Source of the DNA: Odiellus spinosus
Taxonomy: Eukaryota > Arthropoda > Arachnida > Opiliones > Phalangiidae
Assembly (NCBI GenBank): GCA_963920705.1
Contig: OY987237.1
Span: 9,082,601-9,146,600 of the forward strand
Direction: 5' to 3'
Length of the DNA stretch: 64,000 nucleotides
Of this stretch, positions 57,679-64,000 are shown in pieces. The translations under genes were made by a program, and so were the position numbers. Every line of letters begins with the position of its first letter. Positions within the stretch are counted from its first letter, which is position 1. Below the pieces are notes generated by a model that saw nothing but the letters and a program-made list of their open reading frames with translations, was not told where the DNA came from and did no database searches.

Positions 57679-60600
57679 GGAACTAAGGGACAGTTCACAG
57701 GCATAGAGATAAGAGGACTCGTTGACAAATCTTCACCATAACTTATTGAGTTGCATAATCATCCCACACAACATTATTTCCTTGTAGGAATTCCAGACAA
57801 CTACATCAATCATTCCAATAATTATGCACCTAAATATTCCATCTTTCGTCAGACTATCAACACGTGGAATCCCCTGCCAAACGAGATAACTTCCGCTAAT
57901 ACTGTCGCTTTGTTCAAGAATAAAATTACCAGTAAATAAAGGAGGGGGAGTCAAAATGGAAATCCTCTACTCTCTATGTTACCACTTAATATTTTTTATG
58001 CATATTTTATATCTTCTAATAAATTAAAATAACACTTTATCCACCTCCATAATTCTTTTAATTATGATTGAAATAAACCTTATAGAATGAACCAAAGAGC
58101 TGCAAGTACTCAAAGCAAACTACGAATGGCAGTCATATTTGGGCACAATCAACCAAGTTAAAAGAAAGAAAATTGGCTTTAAACATACCTCTTTGAGTTT
58201 TGCTCTAAGAATCTCCGGGTCATCCGAAATACTAGCAGAATCACTACAGGTACTTGCAGCGATTAAATCGTAGGAATCAGAGTGTCCAATACGACCATCA
58301 GCGTCATCTTGTACAGAATTTTGGGAACTATCTGTACTTTTCTGGTCATCATCTTCTACGCTCGTTTCGCAAGGAGAAACGACGTAGTTGCGCGTAACTT
58401 CTTCCGATTGTGAATTTTGACTCTGATCTTGTTGCTCTTTGTCAGCTTGCAACGAAAGAGAGATTAGCTGCGCTATTTCGCTATTTGGTCCTTCCTTATC
58501 TCGACCAATCAGGAATCTATAAAAAAATCTCAAAGTTATCGAAGAATTTTGACACCATGAAATTCAAAGCTAACCTGTACCTGACTAGACCACTAGTGCT
58601 TCTCAGAACCGAAGCAGCGTAAGCTTGCGTGACACCGACTAAAGATTTACCATCAACTTCAATGATTTGATCATTCACCTTGATTCTGTTGATAAATCGT
58701 GTCAGGACTAAATTAAATATTAAGTTTTTAAAGTGAGACTGTCACTCTTCTGAATCCCTCTGGACTCCAATTGGAGTTTGTAAAAATTTGTGACAGCATC
58801 ACTTTATGGGGAAAATTTTAAATTTACCTTCCATCTTTCGCAGCAGCACCTGATTCCGTAATGGTTTTGATGAAAATTCCTAATTTTTCTAAACCAGCAT
58901 CAGCACCGACGCCCATTCCTATAATACTCAAGCCTAAACCTTCTGGCCCTTTTAAAATTTCCACGGGAAAAACATCCATGTTTTCAATCCTTTTTTCAAG
59001 CTCGTATTCGGCTGACGCTGATACTGGATCAACGTCATCATTATGTCTATCGTAATCTTCAACCGAATGAGTACTGTACATCTAAACGAAACAAAATGTA
59101 CATTAGCAATTACCTTTATTAATAAAAATAAAAAAAGTTACTTTAATGGGAGCGGTGCTAAATTGGACCTTATTCTTTTTCTTGGGAGGAATTGTACAAA
59201 AGAACATGTTATCTTCATCCGAATCTTCCGGGGGCAGACCAGGTGTTTCGGTAAAATAGTGACCATCAGGAAAAACGTGATATTCAACGTCATCATGAAT
59301 GACGCAAGCTTCGACAGTTTGGGAGTGAGCTAAAGCTTCGGAAGCACCATCCTCCGAAGCATCACTATAGCTGTTGACTGTGCTGTCGCGATTCGAACTA
59401 CAGGCGTCTTGAGAAAGTAGGTATTCGACTTCCTGCGCTTCGTCATCGCTCAGAAGAGACTTCCTAGTTCTGCCATCATCAGTTTCGCAGTTAAGAAACT
59501 CTTCAGGTACCGGGACAAATTTGTTTAAAGATTGGGTCACGAACCTCTTGGCAAGTAACTGATCCGCTTCCTCTTGAGTCATTAGTTCAACTTCATCAAC
59601 CGGAGAACCCAGAAAGGTATCCTTCTGCAAATATCGCCATGTTTATCAAATCATTAAAGGGATACTAGACTATGATAAAAAGTTATTTTTTAACTGATTT
59701 AGACCGATGGTAAAATGTTATTTTTTAATTTATTTAGACCTATGGTAAAATGTTATTTTTTAATTGATTTAGACCTATGGTAAAATGTTATTTTTTAATT
59801 GATTTAGACCTATGGTAAAATGTTATTTTTTAATTGATTTAGACCTATGGTAAAATGTTATTTTTTAATTGATTTACACCTATGAAAAAAAGCAATTTTG
59901 TAATTGATTTAGACTTAAAAATATGCTTAAAAACCGTATCGAAGCTCAGCAAAGGTTTTGCAGTTTATTATCTAAGTCGCGAATTAGACTATCTAAGCCT
60001 AAATACGTTAAGAAATTTTGGTCTTAAAGGAAAGCGAGATGCTGATGCCAGTGAAATTCTGTATATAAAAATGGTGCACAAACCAATTTAACTCTTAAGT
60101 GTGAGCTTTTCTAACACAAACTCTCATTGCCATCAGCAATTGACTACTTTGAAATAAAAGGAAATTTCTTCAAGCCAGATTTTGCAGCTTTGATTATTAA
60201 GTTTTTGTAATGTTCTAAGGCATATTTTAAGTCTAAATTCATTGAAAACAACTTTTTTCCACAGTCTAGTATCCCTTAAATAACATTAACTTTTAAATTA
60301 ATAATTACCCTAGTTTGACCATTTTGGGCGTTAGAACCTAAAACTGCTTCAACCAAGAACAGTTCTTGCTCCCTACTTTCAAACTCGGCTAACGTTTCGC
60401 CACCAGAGTCCCTTAAATTGTCGCTAGTTGAAGTTCTCCCGTAGAAATTCTAATAATAAAATACCAGTCAACATCCCATTTGGGGAAATTAAAATAATGG
60501 AGGGGAAGTTGGTACCAGAAAGGGAGTGCGGGATGAATAAAATTACTATACCTTAATTCTGCCAACATCACTCTCTTCCTGCCAATTATCGTTATATTCT

Positions 60601-62258
60601 GGGGTGATTGATCTATTTTCCTTGTCATCAAAATTCATTAAAGCATTTGGGCCTCCTCCCGCTACCGCATAATCTTTGATGACGGAGCTGGGATTATGTT
60701 TAACATATTTGCTCTCGTACGCCCCAAATTCTTTTTCGGAGTTGGAAGAAGAATCTCTTTTTCGTACTGGGCTGGGAGACTTTGATTCGGGTGTCTCTTC
60801 AAATTCATCGCTACTCATTCGGTGATTGGTACCACCATTTTCTACCACCAAATTGAGGCTGAGATCAGTAGAAGCTCTTTTGTTTTCGGCTACCCTGTTT
60901 GTTGGAACTGCGCCGGATGTTTTTTCAATGGCACTTTGCTGAGGTAAATCAGACTTTTCTAGGTTGGAGTTTTCTTTAATTTGATTAGAAGAAGCCCGAT
61001 TTTGAGAATCTAACAATAGAAATATTCCTAAGCCCGTGGAAAATGCGGGAGGGCTACAATTTCAGTTCAATCTTACCTTTGTACGTTTTCTGAGCGTCGA
61101 TTCTTGGCAACGCCACATTCTGATTCATTCTATTCAGCAATTGGCTATCCGTTACAGTTTCTATTTTGTTCTTATAAACACTTTCTTCGTGCAGACTAAC
61201 TCTAGGACTCTGAGAAGCGTTTTCGAGGACAAGACTGACTCGAGGGCTACATGGAGTGATAGTTTCGTGCAAACTAACTTGCGGGCTGGGAATCAGTTCG
61301 TGAACACTTCCCCGCGGACTATGGGCTACTTCGTGAAAACTGCCCCGTGGACTCAAGGAAGAAGTGGTTCTAATAGGTTGAGGTGGCTGACTCGTGTCAA
61401 CTACCGAGGGTTGAATCAAAGTTCTAGCTTCTTCGATGGCAGCAGCTCGATTTTTATTAGCGTGAGGAGGCGGTGGTGGTGGAGGAGGTGATTCTCTTTT
61501 ACTCAAAGGTACGCCTGACTCTACGGAACTTACGGCTTTGTTATTCACAGGCGGAATCTTCTTCGGAGAAGAAAGGGACATAGGCTGTTTCACTTTTCTC
61601 GCTTCCAGATTTTCAAACATAGCTTTAGCATTGTTAAATCTCGCTACGTGACTCTCCGTTCTCGACAGAGAAGATATTTTTGTAGCTACCATCCCAAAAT
61701 GAGGAGGCGGGGGTGGGGGTGGGGGATGTGGTTGTACAATCTATAAAACATTAAATGTGTGTCTAACTTACTAATTCCTTTTAAGGTTATACGTTTCAAA
61801 TGATATTACAATACCTGTTGAGTTATATTAATACTATCTCCACTATCAGATTTCACAACCGCATTTTCTTGCATGTATTTAAGTTTAGCGTTAGCCGTTT
61901 TACTCGTAATCATTGACTTTTCCTCTTTTTGCGGAGACAACGCTTGAAACATGTTAGCAATAGTGCTAACTTTGCTGCCTAGTTTTCGTACGGGCTCCAT
62001 TCTGGTGGGACTATTTGGTACGCTACTTTCTCTCTCTTCAAATGTTGATTTTATAGTCTCAATAAAGGGGGGTTTGTTACCGGTGCCTATAAATAACCGT
62101 ATAAAACTTATTATTGATCCGAATGTTGGTATTGTAAAATTCATTAAACATTGACAACTTAACTGACCTAAGTGTTGTTCTTCTTCCACTACATTGTGTT
62201 CCAGCCAACCTGTTCGAGATCGGCTGGCAGCTAAAATTTCTGCTCTTACACCTGCCAT
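52546..62258 (-). CDS. Neurabin/spinophilin-type scaffold (PP1-binding, PDZ, coiled coil, SAM)
   Basis: The start is [20 protein letters not shown] at 62258. N-terminal exons (to 60310) are Ser/Pro-rich with two polyproline runs and repeated SPRVSLHE-like units. The next exon ends in the PP1 docking motif KVQF ([15 protein letters not shown], about 59170-59143). The next has [20 protein letters not shown], then the PDZ domain with the binding loop GLGLSIIGM, completed by [19 protein letters not shown]. Coiled-coil exons follow (57115-57062, about 56817-56610, 56415-56320). An exon at about 56250-55757 leads in phase to 55671-55043, then 54373-54327, then a SAM domain (54172-53957, [20 protein letters not shown]), then a basic coil ending KADKKKK at TGA 52546. 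By family it tethers PP1 to actin at synapses and junctions. An alternative end is described separately. Confidence 0.92.
52742..53172. repeat. MITE family B, longest copy, in a neurabin intron
   Basis: The left end AATGGATAATGAAGA and the right end complement AATGGATAATGAAGATGAG match, with TA at both sides, over 431 bp. It lies between the SAM exon and the last exon. Confidence 0.7.
53392..53752. repeat. MITE family C, copy 2, diverged
   Basis: The left end GAAGAGATACTAGACTCTG and the right end complement GGAATGCTAGAATCTG are recognisable. The right part matches the copy ending at 38499 (TTTGATATT, AAATTACA, AAACCTTTG, AAATTGATTAAAA). Confidence 0.6.
54627..55671 (-). CDS. Alternative neurabin terminal exon with a C-terminal membrane segment
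   Basis: The acceptor GCGTAG before 55671 is in phase with the donor ATTGA|GTAAGC of the exon ending at about 55757. The frame then stays open for 349 codons to TGA 54627. It has coding-like composition throughout, including [20 protein letters not shown]. It ends in [20 protein letters not shown] followed by HQSIRKWWF, a hydrophobic run with basic residues just after it and almost no tail beyond. That is the layout of a tail-anchored protein. Splicing from the internal donor CCCCAG|GTAGCC (after 55043) instead leads to the SAM exons in phase. So this is either a second isoform or the usual end in some tissues. Confidence 0.6.
56462..56588. repeat. MITE family E in a neurabin intron (127 bp)
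   Basis: The left end GTAGACAGGCAACACAACTC and the right end complement GTAGACTCTCAAACTGACTC are inverted. Inner words GACCTTGCCAAATTGA and GGCCTTGTCAAATTGATC also pair. It fills about two thirds of its intron (56416 to about 56609). Confidence 0.65.
57751..57939 (+). pseudogene. Fragment of a non-LTR retrotransposon reverse transcriptase (C-terminal end)
   Basis: The translated end reads [20 protein letters not shown] then [11 protein letters not shown] and a stop. The FR..I..WN.LP...hSA.....FKN+h pattern is the usual C-terminal end of many LINE reverse transcriptases. Only the last 60 residues remain. It lies antisense in a large neurabin intron, next to a long T run (57649-57673). Confidence 0.55.
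59657..60276. repeat. MITE family C, copy 3 (620 bp), with internal amplification
   Basis: The left end AAGGGATACTAGACTATG and the right end complement AGGGATACTAGACTGTGG match, flanked by TA within TTAA/TAAA contexts. It lies in a neurabin intron and is larger than the other copies because of the tandem array at 59683-59912. Confidence 0.75.
59683..59912. repeat. 35-bp tandem array inside a family C MITE
   Basis: Units of TTATTTTTTAATTGATTTAG plus ACCTATGGTAAAATG repeat about six and a half times; three are identical. The same segment is single-copy in the element at 38139-38499. Confidence 0.9.
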
Positions 62259-64000
62259 GTTTTATCATCTTAATGGCAGATGTTTATCCTACAAAATTGA
62301 TCCAGTTTTTATTGAAATAATTTTTGTTATTGGACAATCAAAAACCAACGTTAATTCATTAAGGGTGGAGTACATTTATCTATTCATGACTAAGAATAAG
62401 AATACAGATGTATATCGTGACTAATCTATTTTAGAACTTCATCATGATTGATTTCAGTAAAATCACGGAGTAGAGGCTTGGAGTTAAGTAGAATATCATT
62501 AAAATTAACTCCAGATGCTTTAAATCAAATTAATCATACCATATTTAATGGATTAAAGCAACGGATAGTGAACTAAAACCTTAAAACAAATTAAGTCAAA
62601 TGTTCAAATGTATAAAATCATAAATAATCTGTCTACCTTAACACAAGGCTTAGACTTTGTTCTCTACCTTAAAATTCGAAAACAATATGCAAAATAAACT
62701 TACACACCCAATTAAAGAGTTTAACAAGACTTTGAAAAGTCATTGACACGACTTAATTGCTCTCAATTTATAAAATGCAAGGTTGAATAATAATAATAAT
62801 CAGTATGCAGCTCAAGTGAAGAACTCTTGAAGAAAAACCTGAATGAGAATATTAGCAATAAGGAACTGAATAGCTCTCTCTCAATCCTTTAATTCTTTAT
62901 TACTGCTCACTATAATTGGGGCAAATTATTCTTCACGCAAAACCAAAAACCCAGAGATGCGAGAAAGCGATTAGAAGAAACAGGCTTGTTGTACTCACCT
63001 AATCCGTGTGAAGTAAATTGGGTAAACTATGGAGACGGAAAGTCGGGTATTACAAGGCCTAGCTACTAGCTAGTCTAGTAGCTATTAAAAAAAAAGCTAG
63101 CGTTTCACCAATGATAAAACCGTTACTTATCTATGTTTTAGACCTAATTAGACAACGTTACCGCCTTGGAAAATGTTTCAAACACTCGACGGCTTATAAT
63201 CTCACGTTATAATATTACTTGGATAAACTTTATCAAGCAAACAAGTATAAAACAGAGCAGATAAGCCCTAGCCCTTAGGTCTTTCGCGTCGTCCACCGCG
63301 AGCCCGGCGTATGGGGGTCGGAAATGACAAGAGCCGAAGGGGCAATAATCACTTGAATCACTTCCGGCAATTAAGGCGGGAAAATGACCTAAGCAGCGTT
63401 GACCCTCGTATTCCGGACGAGAAAGAATGTATAATCTATTCGGACTATTGTGAAGCAATATAAATATATAATAAATTTCTATCCTATATTTACTCTTATT
63501 ATTTAATATTTTTCGAAAATATAAAAGAGAGATTTCCAACCCGGAAGATGGAACTACATGAGAAGGCGGATAGGAGATCACGTGACAAACTAGAGAGTTG
63601 AGAAAAGGCGCGAAAATTAAACTAGAAATTTCGCGCGTGTAATTGGAGTTTTTGTCTTTTGTTTTCTTATTGATTAGGCCTTAGGCCATAACAACTCTAG
63701 ACTATTTTAAATCTCATAAAGAAACTAAGTAGGGAAGATAGTACTATGACTATTTTAATAATAATTATAAGGAGCCATAAAGGAATAGCCTATTGGGTAA
63801 TAGAACCATGAATGTAGGAAGAAATTCTAAACACGGATGAGAACATTAAACATTATTTCCCTCAAAAAATAAACATAGATAAAATAATTCAAACATTTAT
63901 TTCAATGTTTAACAATGAACACAATATTGTTATAGTTTTTTAGTTTTTTTTTTTCATAAAAAAAAAACATTAATACACTTTAATACTGAGTATTGACGCG
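62259..64000. other. Region upstream of neurabin, no gene recognised
   Basis: The part next to 62258 should hold neurabin 5' UTR or promoter. A GC-richer patch at about 63260-63440 and E2F-like words at 63371-63386, 63606-63617 and 63627-63638 suggest another promoter. The right end returns to AT-rich DNA. Short open frames here are not convincing. Confidence 0.45.
63371..63638. promoter_or_regulatory. Patch with three E2F-like words
   Basis: TTAAGGCGGGAAAATG at 63371-63386, AGGCGCGAAAATT near 63606, and AAATTTCGCGCG near 63627 resemble E2F sites. They may belong to a gene outside the window or to an upstream neurabin promoter. This is a sequence match only. Confidence 0.35.

Noticed and set aside
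63207-63581. Minus-strand frame at the right edge
   Set aside because: It begins and ends in AT-rich low-complexity sequence, has no family resemblance, and crosses the GC patch by chance.

Overview
The window is a 64-kb piece of an animal nuclear genome, almost certainly an insect. The genes have short GT-AG introns, many of 50-70 bases. Their products match single-copy animal proteins, and the DNA between them is AT-rich and dense in small inverted-repeat transposons. Intron size and transposon load would suit a beetle or similar insect, but nothing here fixes the order. All identifications come from reading translated exons by eye and recalling family sequences; no search was run.

Layout: (1) 3-767, the GC-rich 3' end of an unidentified coding sequence. 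(2) 5.7-7.3 kb, cyclin Y (+). (3) 9.76-15.09 kb, a complete Ty3/Gypsy-type LTR retrotransposon with LTRs that look identical, one intact gag-pol frame and a CTATT target duplication. (4) 15.3-17.2 kb, an F-box/WD-repeat protein (-). (5) 17.8-20.8 kb, an unidentified coiled-coil protein (-). (6) 21.3-26.7 kb, a USP37-like deubiquitinase (-) with a 969-bp hAT-type element in an intron. (7) 27.4-31.5 kb, a HIRIP3-like histone chaperone (+), divergent from USP37. (8) 32.7-35.6 kb, B4GALT7 (-), with a 27-bp satellite array in its last intron. (9) 36.4-38.1 kb, CNPPD1 (+), divergent from B4GALT7. (10) 38.9-44.0 kb, ARMC8 (-). (11) 44.7-49.0 kb, kinesin-5/KIF11 (+), divergent from ARMC8. (12) 52.5-62.3 kb, neurabin (-), with PP1-binding, PDZ, coiled-coil and SAM exons. 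(13) 62.3-64 kb, no gene recognised.

The genes are housekeeping and cell-cycle genes without an operon-like relation. Three divergent pairs share short upstream regions: USP37/HIRIP3, B4GALT7/CNPPD1 and ARMC8/KIF11. The USP37/HIRIP3 region carries two E2F-like sites, which fits S-phase expression.

The most notable observation is in neurabin. One large exon stays open past a good phase-1 donor and ends in a hydrophobic, tail-anchor-like segment and a stop. Splicing at that donor instead joins in frame to the SAM-domain exons. The gene may therefore make both a soluble SAM form and a membrane-anchored form. The second theme is the transposon fraction: at least seven small inverted-repeat families, several with multiple copies here, which make up most of some introns.
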